DNA of 64,000 nt from the NCBI RefSeq assembly GCF_902806695.1, contig NZ_CADCXN010000001.1:1-64000 (forward strand). Reading direction: 5' to 3'. The position numbers were made by a program, and so were the translations under genes. The stretch comes from Candidatus Methylobacter favarea (GTDB taxonomy: Bacteria > Pseudomonadota > Gammaproteobacteria > Methylococcales > Methylomonadaceae). Each line of letters opens with the position of its first letter. The stretch's first letter is position 1. The notes under the pieces were generated by a model, which saw only the letters and a program-made list of their open reading frames with translations, searched no databases and was not told the origin of the DNA. Positions 27,946 to 37,383 of this stretch are shown here, piece after piece.

Positions 27946-28836
27946 TTAACCGGGAAATACCCCGGTCGATAAATACCGGTCTCCCCGGTCGCAGATAATA
28001 ACCACAATCAGCGCGTTTTTGACTTCTTCAGACAATCTCAATGCAGCAGAGACAGCGCCGCCCGAAGATACGCCGGCAAAAATGCCTTCCTTCGCGGCTA
28101 AGGCGCGAGTTGTTTGTTCCGCCGCTTCCTGATCCACTTCCATAATCCGGTCAACCCGATCGGCCTGGTAGATTTTCGGCAAATATTGTTCAGGCCAACG
28201 CCTGATGCCGGGAATTTTAGAGTCACCTTCAGGCTGTACCCCGATAATCTGGATAGCCGTATTTTGTTCCTTTAAAAATTTTGACGTCCCCATAATCGTG
28301 CCGGTGGTACCCATGGAGCTGACAAAGTGGGTAATTTTACCGCGCGTATCACGCCAGATTTCAGGGCCGGTGCCTTCATAATGAGCGCGCGGATTATCCG
28401 GATTCGAAAACTGATCCAGAACCCGTCCTTTGCCGGCCTTTTCCATCGCTCTGGCTAAATCAATCGCCGCTTCCATACTGCCCGCAGCAGGTGTCAGAAT
28501 GATTTCAGCGCCATAAGCTTTCATCGAGGCCCGACGTTCTTCGCTCATGTTATCCGGCATAATCAAGATCATCTTGTAACCTTTGATAGCCGCCGCCATT
28601 GCCAGGGCAATACCGGTATTGCCGCTGGTGGCTTCAATTAAACTATCGCCGGGCTTGATCTCACCCCTTTCTTCGGCATGTTTAATCATGCTAAGGGCCG
28701 GGCGGTCTTTTACCGAGCCTGCCGGATTATTGCCTTCCAGTTTGGCCAGGATAGTATTGCCGGCCGTGACGGACAAGCGCTGAAGCCTGACTAAAGGCGT
28801 ATTGCCGACAAAAGATTCAATAGTGGAAAAAGTCAT
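27946..28836 (-). CDS. cysM: Cysteine synthase B (O-acetylserine/phosphoserine-type sulfhydrylase)
   Basis: 296 residues. PLP-dependent synthesis of cysteine from O-acetylserine and sulfide or thiosulfate. The PLP lysine is Lys43 in NPAGSVKDRPAL, followed by the substrate loop EATSGNTGIALAMAAAIKGY and the phosphate-cup GTTGTIMG. The CysM-type RRWPEQYLPKIY stretch and the length support CysM over CysK. It lies upstream of recJ on the same strand with 264 bases between, so it is probably a separate transcript. Confidence 0.93.
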   Translation of the reverse strand: MTFSTIESFVGNTPLVRLQRLSVTAGNTILAKLEGNNPAGSVKDRPALSMIKHAEERGEIKPGDSLIEATSGNTGIALAMAAAIKGYKMILIMPDNMSEERRASMKAYGAEIILTPAAGSMEAAIDLARAMEKAGKGRVLDQFSNPDNPRAHYEGTGPEIWRDTRGKITHFVSSMGTTGTIMGTSKFLKEQNTAIQIIGVQPEGDSKIPGIRRWPEQYLPKIYQADRVDRIMEVDQEAAEQTTRALAAKEGIFAGVSSGGAVSAALRLSEEVKNALIVVIICDRGDRYLSTGVFPG

Positions 28837-29041
28837 AGCGGTTGTGGTGATGTGGACAGAGAATGAATTATCCCATAAAATTAAAAGCGGATTTTACTAA
28901 ATGGCCGGATAGCCATAAAACCGCCTCCTATTCCGGCGCTATACTCTTCATTTGAAATTACAGGCCGGTTCCGCTTTGCTGTTGATTGGGCAGGATAATT
29001 GCTAGAATAGCGGACATTCTATTTAAATTAAAATCAAGATT

Positions 29042-30127
29042 ATGACCGCAAGAGATATAGTAGTAATCGGTGCTTCGGCAGGCGGTATACAGCCCTTGAT
29101 TGAATTGATTCAGTCTTTACCTGAAGACTTTAGCGGTTATATCTTTATTGTGGTTCATATACCCCCGCACTCGCCCAGCCAGCTCCCTGAGATTCTGACT
29201 TGTTCGGGCTCATTGAAAGCCGTTCATCCAAAAGATGGAGAGAAACTCAAACAAGGCATGATTTATATAGCGCCGCCCGATCATCACCTGTTGCTGGAGC
29301 ACGATCATGCAGTAGTTAGAAAAGGACCGAAAGAAAATCGCTTTCGCCCTTCTATTGATGCCTTGTTCAGATCGGCTGCTTATGAATTTGGTCCCAGAGT
29401 CATCGGCGTAGTATTGTCCGGTTTATTAAATGACGGCACTTCAGGTTTATGGTCTGTCAAGAGAATGAACGGAATAGCCATCATCCAGGATCCGAATGAT
29501 GCCGATCACGATAGCATGCCTGTCAGCGTGCTTGAATATGTAGACGTTGACTATTCCGTTCCCAAAGAAGAAATCGGGCCTTTGATAGTCGGGTTAATGA
29601 AAGAGAAAATATCCAAAAAGGCCGCTATCAGCAAGAGTGAAAAAAAACTGTTACAGATGGAAGTAAAAATAGCCCTTGAAGATAATGCTTTTGAAAAAGG
29701 CATTTTGGATATGGGAGAATTAACCACCTTTACCTGCCCCGAGTGTCATGGCGCATTGGTCAGGCTTTTGGAGGGAAAAATAATCCGTTTCCGTTGCCAT
29801 ACCGGACATGCTTATACTGCCAGCGCGTTATTGTCCGGTATTACCGAATCCGTTGAAAACACTCTTTGGGAAACCATGAGGGGAATGGAAGAAGCTATCT
29901 TATTATTGAATAAAATGGCAGAGCAGTTTACCAAAGCCGGCCAGTTATCAGATGCCGAATTATTTAAGAAAAAAGCTGATATGACGGCTGAGAAAGCCAG
30001 AATCATTCATGAGTCTGTTTTTTCCCAGGAACTTCTCAGTGAAGACAAGATTGTCAAGAAACCTGAAAATATAAAAAAATCAAAGCATAAAAAACACAAA
30101 CAGAACAATAAATCTGACCGGGCGTAA
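29042..30127 (+). CDS. Orphan CheB-type methylesterase with C-terminal zinc-finger-like region
   Basis: 361 residues. The N-terminal 190 residues are a CheB esterase domain with the catalytic triad Ser12 (IGASAGG), His39 (VHIPPHSPSQLPE) and Asp131 (LLNDGTSG). Unlike chemotactic CheB there is no receiver in front. After a basic linker comes a cysteine-histidine motif (FTCPECHGALV, then RCHTGHAYTA), probably metal-binding, and a helical C-terminus ending in a lysine-rich tail. No cheR or chemotaxis gene is nearby. Relatives are often paired with CheR-PAS hybrid regulators; here the partner is unknown. Confidence 0.85.
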   Translation: MTARDIVVIGASAGGIQPLIELIQSLPEDFSGYIFIVVHIPPHSPSQLPEILTCSGSLKAVHPKDGEKLKQGMIYIAPPDHHLLLEHDHAVVRKGPKENRFRPSIDALFRSAAYEFGPRVIGVVLSGLLNDGTSGLWSVKRMNGIAIIQDPNDADHDSMPVSVLEYVDVDYSVPKEEIGPLIVGLMKEKISKKAAISKSEKKLLQMEVKIALEDNAFEKGILDMGELTTFTCPECHGALVRLLEGKIIRFRCHTGHAYTASALLSGITESVENTLWETMRGMEEAILLLNKMAEQFTKAGQLSDAELFKKKADMTAEKARIIHESVFSQELLSEDKIVKKPENIKKSKHKKHKQNNKSDRA

Positions 30128-30192
30128 ATTACGGCATGCCTGTTTCACAGCCTTAAAACCCTATCCCGCCAAATTAACCTTAGCTTTCATAA

Positions 30193-31107
<915 letters not shown>

Positions 31108-31223
31108 AGTAGGCAGCCCATTCTCAGGCCGCCTAGACATAACTCTCGGAAATATCATCAATTACTTCTTGCCAAGCAAATAAAAGAGTTAGTTATTTTT
31201 AGAAGATTTAATAGCGCATACAA

Positions 31224-31709
31224 TTACTCAAACGGTATGTACTGTATTACATTAATAAACCATTCTCTTGCCCCTCCGGGCGTATGCACGATAACCTCAT
31301 CATTCACTGTTTTTCCGATAAGCGCCCTGGCCATTGGAGAATTTATGCTGATGGCATTATTTTCAGGGTTAAATTCATCAGAACCTACAATACGATAGTG
31401 AAAAACTTCCCCGGATTCGTTTTCAAGCTCCACCCAGGCGCCAAAGAAAACTTTACCTTCCTGTTCAGGAGCATAATCGACAATTTGTAAAACTTCCAAA
31501 CGCTTGGTAAGAAAACGAATTCGTCGATCTATTTCTCTCAACCGGCGCTTTCCTTCCTTATACTCGGCATTTTCCGATCGATCTCCATGGGCTGCAGCCT
31601 CGGTCACCGACTGGACTACAGATCTTCGTTCAATACGCCACAGGGAGTCCAGTTCGTTTTCCAATTTTGACCGGCCTTCACGGCTAATCAGATTGCTTCC
31701 GTCGTTCAT
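31224..31709 (-). CDS. greB: Transcription elongation factor GreB
   Basis: 161 residues. The N-terminal antiparallel coiled coil (LISREGRSKLENELDSLWRI to RRLREIDRRIRFLTKRLEVL) contains the tip with acidic residues GDRSENAEYKEGK, which reach the RNA polymerase active site to stimulate transcript cleavage. The C-terminal FKBP-like domain (FGAWVELENESGEVFHYRIV to ISINSPMARALIGKTV) contacts polymerase. The length and the KRRLREIDRRIRFL segment favour GreB over GreA. The gene faces hemF and reads away from tRNA-Ser. Confidence 0.94.
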   Translation of the reverse strand: MNDGSNLISREGRSKLENELDSLWRIERRSVVQSVTEAAAHGDRSENAEYKEGKRRLREIDRRIRFLTKRLEVLQIVDYAPEQEGKVFFGAWVELENESGEVFHYRIVGSDEFNPENNAISINSPMARALIGKTVNDEVIVHTPGGAREWFINVIQYIPFE

Positions 31710-31956
31710 GGATTATCTCCATTAATTTATTGACTATGAAGATTCAATGCTTTTAGTCCTGCTGCACCAGGGAAACCTGTTTGAATACAGGCATCTTTGA
31801 CGGGATCATCATTATCTTAAATAATATTATCAAAACATCTGCGATGATTCGAGCCTTTTTCCCTGCTATTCGGTCAAATTCCGAATGATTTTAATTGACT
31901 TTATGCCAATTAAAAATTGATTTTTTAAATCATTGCGTTATTATACCCTGCTTGCT

Positions 31957-32046
31957 GGAGAGGTGGCTGAGCGGCCGAAAGCGGCGGTCTTGAAAACCGT
32001 TGAGGGTTGATCCCCTCCCAGGGTTCGAATCCCTGCCTCTCCGCCA
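31957..32046 (+). tRNA. tRNA-Ser (anticodon UGA)
   Basis: A 90-base cloverleaf with a long variable arm (GGGTTGATCCCC region) typical of class II. The acceptor stem is GGAGAGG with CCTCTCC, then discriminator G and encoded CCA. The anticodon loop CTTGAAA is flanked by GCGGT/ACCGT, so the anticodon is TGA. The T loop GGTTCGAATCC is canonical. The tRNA lies 900 bases left of the CRISPR locus; no duplicate of its 3' end was seen in the window. Confidence 0.97.
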
Positions 32047-32633
32047 CACTTCGCAATGTTATTGATTAGAAATACTTTTTCTAAAAAAGCCCCTCAATAT
32101 AAAATTTGTGTAATACAAAGGGGTTGGCGTAACCAAAGTCAGCTATTTGTTTAGACGCATTAACGCGTATCATTTCCGCATTCGACATACCTGTCGAACT
32201 TCAGATTGCTCTCGACGCTCGGGAACAGGTATTTCAGGCTCTCTTTTTGACCGCTGCAACAATAAAATCAGAGGCCTTTTTTATTCACCCTGAGTTTAAG
32301 ATACCTCTATAACCCCCACCTCTTCTGTACGTAAAGACACAAAACCAAAGCCGCATCTTTGCTCCGTGTGCTTGCCTCTTGGACAAATTGAATTAGTAGG
32401 AGCAAATGCAATTGTTACGCTACAAGTCTTTTCTTTTAAAGCTTGCCTAAAGCTTCAAGGTAGTGAAGGAAAGCTGAAAAATTCTGAGCGTAATAAATCC
32501 CTGTCTTTTCCGAAATACCCAAACGTTATACTTAGGCAAGAGTTGATAATTCTTGAACTCATTAAATAACGTCGTATAAAAGCCCAACAAAATAAACTTG
32601 ATTAGCAAAAATCTTCCGCTGAGCGCGAATATC
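32047..32633. other. Intergenic region after tRNA-Ser
   Basis: No convincing gene. A CCCCT/AGGGG stem near 32090-32125 is followed, in the leftward direction, by T residues and could terminate leftward transcription. An open frame at 32366-32569 matches no family. Confidence 0.35.
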
Positions 32634-32778
32634 GGCAGGGAGTCATGTCAGTATACAGGGAGGCGGGCTAGGAAAGCTATCCCTGGCTTCCGGATTCCTG
32701 CCCAAATCCATCTGGAACGAATTTGCATTAACCCGAAGGGTGTCAGGCAGTGAGGATAGCCTGACATGACTCCCTGCC
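32634..32778. repeat. 145-bp element with 18-bp perfect inverted ends (MITE-like)
   Basis: GGCAGGGAGTCATGTCAG at 32634-32651 is the exact reverse complement of CTGACATGACTCCCTGCC at 32761-32778, with 109 bases between. No coding sequence lies inside. No clear target-site duplication flanks it. It could be a miniature inverted-repeat element or a large structured RNA hairpin, located between tRNA-Ser and the CRISPR locus. Confidence 0.6.
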
Positions 32779-32917
32779 TGAACGACGAAAATTAATACAT
32801 TTTTCGTATTGGCGGACGATTCTTGCTGATCAGAAATAACTATTATGCTGAAATCTATACTTTAACCAGCTGAACGGTTGGCATTAAAGCGAGCTCGACG
32901 GCAAATCAATAAGCAAT

Positions 32918-33033
32918 AAAAAGCCCCCTTAAGTTTTAACTTTGCGAGGGCCGGGGTCGCTTGAAAGCGTTGCCTACGGAATAACGTTCCATTGGTATGA
33001 AAAGCAAAACAATAGGCTATAGTTGGTTACACT
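32918..33033 (-). ncRNA. tracrRNA of the type II-C CRISPR system
   Basis: Leftward RNA of about 116 bases. The anti-repeat spans 33033 down to 32994. The first 21 bases are exactly complementary to the 3' 21 bases of the crRNA-sense repeat. Then comes a 4-base tracr bulge, five pairs to repeat positions 11-15 (two of them G-U), a 3x3 loop of U, and pairs to repeat positions 1-7 with one mismatch. The tail has a GGAA/UUCC hairpin, a GGCAACGCU stretch like the Neisseria tracrRNA, a CGCU/AGCG hairpin and a terminator (GCCC stem with GGGGGC, inner AAGTT/AACTT, then TTTTT at 32922-32918). It overlaps the region just before the cas9 start. The 5' end and promoter are not determined. Confidence 0.8.
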
Positions 33034-33062
33034 ATGGCCTTAGATTAACCTTAATGACACCA

Positions 33063-36000
33063 ATGGGCAAGAAAATTTTAGGACTGGATTTAGGCAGCAA
33101 TTCAATCGGCTGGGCATTACTTGGAGAAAAAAACGGCAAGCCTGCTGAAATTATCAATCTTGGCAGCCGGATTTTCACCAAAGCAGTGGAAGAAAAAATA
33201 CCCACACCCAAAAATGTAAAGCGCAGAAATGCACGATTAGCAAGGCGAATTATCCAGCGACGAGCGAGACGTAAATTAAGGATGCTCAATTATCTGATAA
33301 TGTTAAGACTGCTGCCGCGAGAATTGGCCGGCCATGCTGCGCCGGAAATTATCCTCAACGAACTGGGTAACCCTTATTTTTTACGCGCCAAAGCGCTCGA
33401 TAATTCCCTGACTCCGTTTGAGTTAGGCCGTGTATTTCTGCATCTTGTCCAGCGGCGCGGTTTTTTAAGTAACAGAAAAACCTTATTAGGCGATATGGCA
33501 GATGATCCTGATGTGTTAGATGTTTTAACCGAGCTTGAAGGTAAAAATGACAATAGCTCAGAACGCGCCAAAGAAGAAACGGCCTTTAAAGCGGCCATTA
33601 GTCAATTAAAAAATACTATCGCTGAATTGGGTTTTCGCACGGTTGGGGAATATCTCGCTTCCTTAGACCATCATGACTGCAAACGTAACCGCTCCAGAGA
33701 TGGCGGGCATTTGCGTACAGATCGTCAAATGTATCGTGACGAACTGGATTTAATCTGGGAACAGCAAAAACAACATCATGCTGCTTTAACCGACGACGTA
33801 AAGGAACAGCTGGAAGAAATTATTTTTAAGCAAAGGCCTTTAAAACTAAATTCTGACCGCAGAGGGAAATGTTCGTTGGAACCCGCCCGAAAACGCGCCC
33901 GGATAGCCCGACTGGAAAGCCAGAGATTCCGATATCTTCAGGACATTAACAATCTGCAATATTTTGACTACTACACAGAAAAATCAGTATCCCTCAATGA
34001 ACCTGCCAAACAAAAACTGGTGCAACTGTTTGAAACTACCGCAGATGTGAGTTTTGCAGGCATAAGAAAAAACTTGGGTTTTGATAAAACCCTGGAATTT
34101 AACCTGGAAAACGGCAATAAAAAACTGAAAGGCAATATTACCGCCTGTGAAATCCGCAAACAATTGCCCGAATGGGATTTATTTGATGATGCCAAGCAAC
34201 ACGCTTTAGTAGAAGACCTGCTTACTATCACTAAAAAATCGGTACTTAAAAACCGACTCATGAATCACTGGGCATTCAGCGCTAATACGGCAGTACAACT
34301 TTGCCTGTTAGAATTTGAGCCGGGACATAGCAACCATTCCATAAAAGCCATCAATAAACTGCTGCCTTTTTTGCAACAAGGCCGGATTTATTCCGATGCG
34401 CGGGTTAGCGCAGGTTATGGCTATGAAGTAACAAACATAATTGCCAATGACAGATTAGGCATACCTCCACAACTTCCTAATCCTATCGTACAAAAAGCCT
34501 TGCACGAATTACGGCGGCTCATTAATGCCATTATTGCTGAATACGGCAAACCGGATGCCATTCGGGTTGAAATGGCGCGCGATCTGGAAATGAATACCAA
34601 GCGCTATCAGGAGTTTATCACGCAACAAGCCAAAAACGCCAAAGCCAACGATGAAGCTGTCAGCAAATACCAGGAAATGGCACAGAAAAATCCACAGCTC
34701 GCTTTATCAAAATACCCCGCCAAAACAGACAAACTCAAATACCGTTTATGGCAAGATCAAAATTATTGCTGTGCCTACAGCGGCAAATCCATCAGCCTGG
34801 CTACATTATTCAGCGCCGAGATTGATATAGACCATATCCTGCCTTACAGTGCATCGCTCGATGACTCATTCATGAATAAAGTGGTGTGTTTTGCAGGCGA
34901 AAATCGCTTTAAAGGCCAAAAAACGCCAGTGGATGCTTTTGGCGGCAATACTGATAAATGGAATCAGATTACTCAAGCCATAAGCCGCTGGCATAAATCG
35001 CTTAAATCCAAAAAAGCACGCTTTTTTACCACGGCTGCCGAATTGCAAAAACGTGACTTTATCAGTACCCAACTTAATGATACACGCTACATTAGCAAAA
35101 TTGCGCAAACCTACTTAGCCGAATTGGGCGCGGATATTTCTGTTAGCAAAGGCATTACTACGGCTTGGCTCAGGCATCAATGGGGATTGAATAGTTTAAT
35201 TGGCGAGACCGATAAAAAAGAGCGTACTGATCATCGTCATCATGCTATTGATGCTGTCGTTATCGCGTGTGTCGATAGGCGCTTGTATCAGGATTTAGTT
35301 AATACCGCCCACGACCTTGAACGCAAACAATCCGAACTCAACATGAAAGATATTCATATTGATCCGCCTTGGCTGAATTTACGTGAGGATTGCCAGCAAG
35401 CACTAAATAACGTGATTATTGCTCATACGCCGCAACGCAAATTAATCGGGGAACTGCATGAAGTGACCGGAGCCGGCTTTATTGACGGAGTAGGCAACGT
35501 TAATCGTAAAAACCTGGATGGCAACTTCACTCAGGTGAATAAGATTATTGATCCTGATGTCAAGACGCTGGTTGAAGAGCATTTGAGAATTTATAGCAAT
35601 AATCCAAAGACGGCCTTTGCTGAAGGCGTAACCGTTTTTCACAAAGACGGCAAAACACCTATAAAGCGCGTTCGTATCGTGCAATCCAAAACCACGCTCG
35701 CCAAGCTTGAAAACACCAAATTTGGCGCAAAAGATAAACAAGGCAAAGTCTTTAAATGGCTTGCTTTTGGCAACCTGCATCATGTGGAAATAATTAGACA
35801 CAACAAGACTGGCAGTTATTCCGGGCAATTTGTAACCATGATGGAAGCCTCGCATCGAGCCAAAGGCATTAAAATGAACCGCCAGCCGATTATTAAAAAG
35901 GATCATGGTGAAGATTATGAATTTATCATGGCGCTGCATATTAATGACTTGATAAGCATTGAGAAAGACGGGCAACGAGTGTTTTACCGTATACAAAAAT

Positions 36001-36158
36001 TGGATTCTGGCGGCAATAGGATAATGATTCGCCTAAATACAACAACCGTGTTGGACCATAAAAGCGAGGAAATTTATTTTAGTATTAATGAAAACTCATT
36101 TACCACTTGGCAATTTCAAAAACACTCGATAAACGCTATCGGAAAATTAATCGAATGA
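33063..36158 (+). CDS. cas9: CRISPR-associated endonuclease Cas9, type II-C
   Basis: 1031 residues, a short Cas9 of Neisseria type. RuvC-I: LGLDLGSNSIGWAL with Asp9. Arginine-rich bridge helix: RNARLARRIIQRRARRKLRM. RuvC-II: RVEMARDLEM with Glu503. HNH: DIDHILPYSASLDDSFMNKV with His591 and Asn605. RuvC-III: DHRHHAIDAVVIACVD with His727 and Asp730. All nuclease residues are intact. The C-terminal third should contact the PAM. ATG 33063 gives the normal N-terminus MGKKILGLDLG; ATG 33054 is possible. An open frame from 32997 adds residues that merely translate the tracrRNA anti-repeat (GYSWLHY). No strong ribosome site is visible. Coupled by ATGA to cas1; no csn2 or cas4 is present. Confidence 0.95.
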   Translation: MGKKILGLDLGSNSIGWALLGEKNGKPAEIINLGSRIFTKAVEEKIPTPKNVKRRNARLARRIIQRRARRKLRMLNYLIMLRLLPRELAGHAAPEIILNELGNPYFLRAKALDNSLTPFELGRVFLHLVQRRGFLSNRKTLLGDMADDPDVLDVLTELEGKNDNSSERAKEETAFKAAISQLKNTIAELGFRTVGEYLASLDHHDCKRNRSRDGGHLRTDRQMYRDELDLIWEQQKQHHAALTDDVKEQLEEIIFKQRPLKLNSDRRGKCSLEPARKRARIARLESQRFRYLQDINNLQYFDYYTEKSVSLNEPAKQKLVQLFETTADVSFAGIRKNLGFDKTLEFNLENGNKKLKGNITACEIRKQLPEWDLFDDAKQHALVEDLLTITKKSVLKNRLMNHWAFSANTAVQLCLLEFEPGHSNHSIKAINKLLPFLQQGRIYSDARVSAGYGYEVTNIIANDRLGIPPQLPNPIVQKALHELRRLINAIIAEYGKPDAIRVEMARDLEMNTKRYQEFITQQAKNAKANDEAVSKYQEMAQKNPQLALSKYPAKTDKLKYRLWQDQNYCCAYSGKSISLATLFSAEIDIDHILPYSASLDDSFMNKVVCFAGENRFKGQKTPVDAFGGNTDKWNQITQAISRWHKSLKSKKARFFTTAAELQKRDFISTQLNDTRYISKIAQTYLAELGADISVSKGITTAWLRHQWGLNSLIGETDKKERTDHRHHAIDAVVIACVDRRLYQDLVNTAHDLERKQSELNMKDIHIDPPWLNLREDCQQALNNVIIAHTPQRKLIGELHEVTGAGFIDGVGNVNRKNLDGNFTQVNKIIDPDVKTLVEEHLRIYSNNPKTAFAEGVTVFHKDGKTPIKRVRIVQSKTTLAKLENTKFGAKDKQGKVFKWLAFGNLHHVEIIRHNKTGSYSGQFVTMMEASHRAKGIKMNRQPIIKKDHGEDYEFIMALHINDLISIEKDGQRVFYRIQKLDSGGNRIMIRLNTTTVLDHKSEEIYFSINENSFTTWQFQKHSINAIGKLIE

Positions 36159-37057
36159 TTAAGCGTACACTGGACATCAGCGAGCCTGCTTACCTGCATT
36201 TAAAGCATCAGCAATTATTGATTGATAAAAAAGGCGAAACTATGGCGCAAATAGCAATTGAGGATTTAGGCGTTGTTATCTTGCAGAACCCGGCTATTGT
36301 TATTACACAAGCCGTAATTATTGCTTGCCAGAAAAACAACGTAGTCTTGATATTTTGTGACGAGCGGCATTTACCTTATTCGGTTTTGTTACCGATTAAT
36401 GAAGGTAATAACCTACACAATAAAGCATTGAAACAACAAATGGGCTTAAAGTTGCCGACTAAAAAACGTTTATGGCAACAGGTTGTCAAACGCAAAATTA
36501 CCGAGCAAGCAAACACCTTAAAAATGCTGGATAAAACCTATAAACCATTGGAACGATTGGCTGAAGTCGTTAAAGCAGGTGATCCGGAAAATTTGGAAGC
36601 GCAAGCCGCCCAAAAATACTGGAAACTGCTTTTTGGAAATGAGTTCAGGCGCGATGTGGAATTGGACGGCATCAACAGTTTATTAAATTACGGTTATTCC
36701 ATTATGCGGGCTATGGTAGCTCGCGCCATTGTCGGCAGTGGCCTACACCCAACTATCGGTCTGCATCACCGCAACCAGTATAACGGCCTGTGCCTGGCTG
36801 ACGACCTGATGGAACCCTTTAGACCCTGGGTGGATTTTAAGGTATATCAAATGGCGCAAAGCGATCCACAGCTTCAGGTGAATAAAGCGTCAAAAATTCC
36901 TCTGCTTAATTTATTATCTGAAACGGTGCTGTGGGATAAACAAAATATGCCCTTAATGGTTGCCTGTCATTATATGTTGGCTAATCTTAAACGCGCTTAT
37001 GAAGACAATACCATTATGCTGGATTATCCGAAAATAATTAGCCAGCGGCAGCCATGA
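36155..37057 (+). CDS. cas1: CRISPR-associated endonuclease Cas1 (type II)
   Basis: 300 residues. Integrase subunit for spacer acquisition. Metal ligands are visible: Glu163 (FGNEFRRD), His204/His205 (GLHHRNQYNG) and Asp216/Asp217 with Glu220 (LADDLMEPFRPWVD). The ATG at 36155 overlaps the cas9 stop (ATGA) and gives the usual N-terminus MIKRTLDISEPAYLHLKHQQ; a longer frame from 36107 lies inside cas9. The sequence is of the short type II-C branch. It is followed by cas2 with another ATGA overlap. Confidence 0.96.
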   Translation: MIKRTLDISEPAYLHLKHQQLLIDKKGETMAQIAIEDLGVVILQNPAIVITQAVIIACQKNNVVLIFCDERHLPYSVLLPINEGNNLHNKALKQQMGLKLPTKKRLWQQVVKRKITEQANTLKMLDKTYKPLERLAEVVKAGDPENLEAQAAQKYWKLLFGNEFRRDVELDGINSLLNYGYSIMRAMVARAIVGSGLHPTIGLHHRNQYNGLCLADDLMEPFRPWVDFKVYQMAQSDPQLQVNKASKIPLLNLLSETVLWDKQNMPLMVACHYMLANLKRAYEDNTIMLDYPKIISQRQP

Positions 37058-37383
37058 GCTTTGGCGGATTAAACTCAGTGTGGGTGATTGTCATCTTTGA
37101 TCTTCCAACGGACACCCCGCAAGCCAGAAAACAATACACAGTTTTCAGAAAACATCTGCTTGATAATGGGTTTGGTATGATGCAGTATTCAGTTTATATG
37201 CGCCACAGCGCGAGTGACGAAAATGCACAAGTCCATGCAAAACGGATAAAATCCCGTTTACCGCCAGATGGCGAAGTTCGAATTATTAAGATAACCGATA
37301 AACAGTTTGGCAGAATTGAGGTTTTTTATGGCAAAAAACACAAGAAGATTGAACAAGCACCGGATCAACTGTCACTTTTTTAA
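37054..37383 (+). CDS. cas2: CRISPR-associated protein Cas2
   Basis: 109 residues. Ferredoxin-like fold; forms the Cas1-Cas2 acquisition complex. VWVIVIFDLPTDTPQARKQY carries Asp16 of the family, followed by FRKHLLDNGFGMMQYSVYMR and GEVRIIKITDKQFGRIEVFY. It overlaps cas1 by 4 bases and its stop lies inside the loop of an 11-bp hairpin before the array. Confidence 0.95.
   Translation: MSFGGLNSVWVIVIFDLPTDTPQARKQYTVFRKHLLDNGFGMMQYSVYMRHSASDENAQVHAKRIKSRLPPDGEVRIIKITDKQFGRIEVFYGKKHKKIEQAPDQLSLF

Noticed and set aside
32366-32569. 67-codon frame upstream of the CRISPR locus
   Set aside because: Low-complexity composition and no supporting signals.
32769-32779. TCCCTGCCT similar to the 3' end of tRNA-Ser, as a possible att site
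   Set aside because: Only about 9 bases match and they belong to the 18-bp inverted repeat arm; no integrase is nearby.
32900-32914. GCAAATCA, an 8-base match to the other half of the repeat, just left of the tracrRNA terminator
   Set aside because: Too short, and outside the duplex; the anti-repeat at 32994-33033 already accounts for pairing across the whole repeat.
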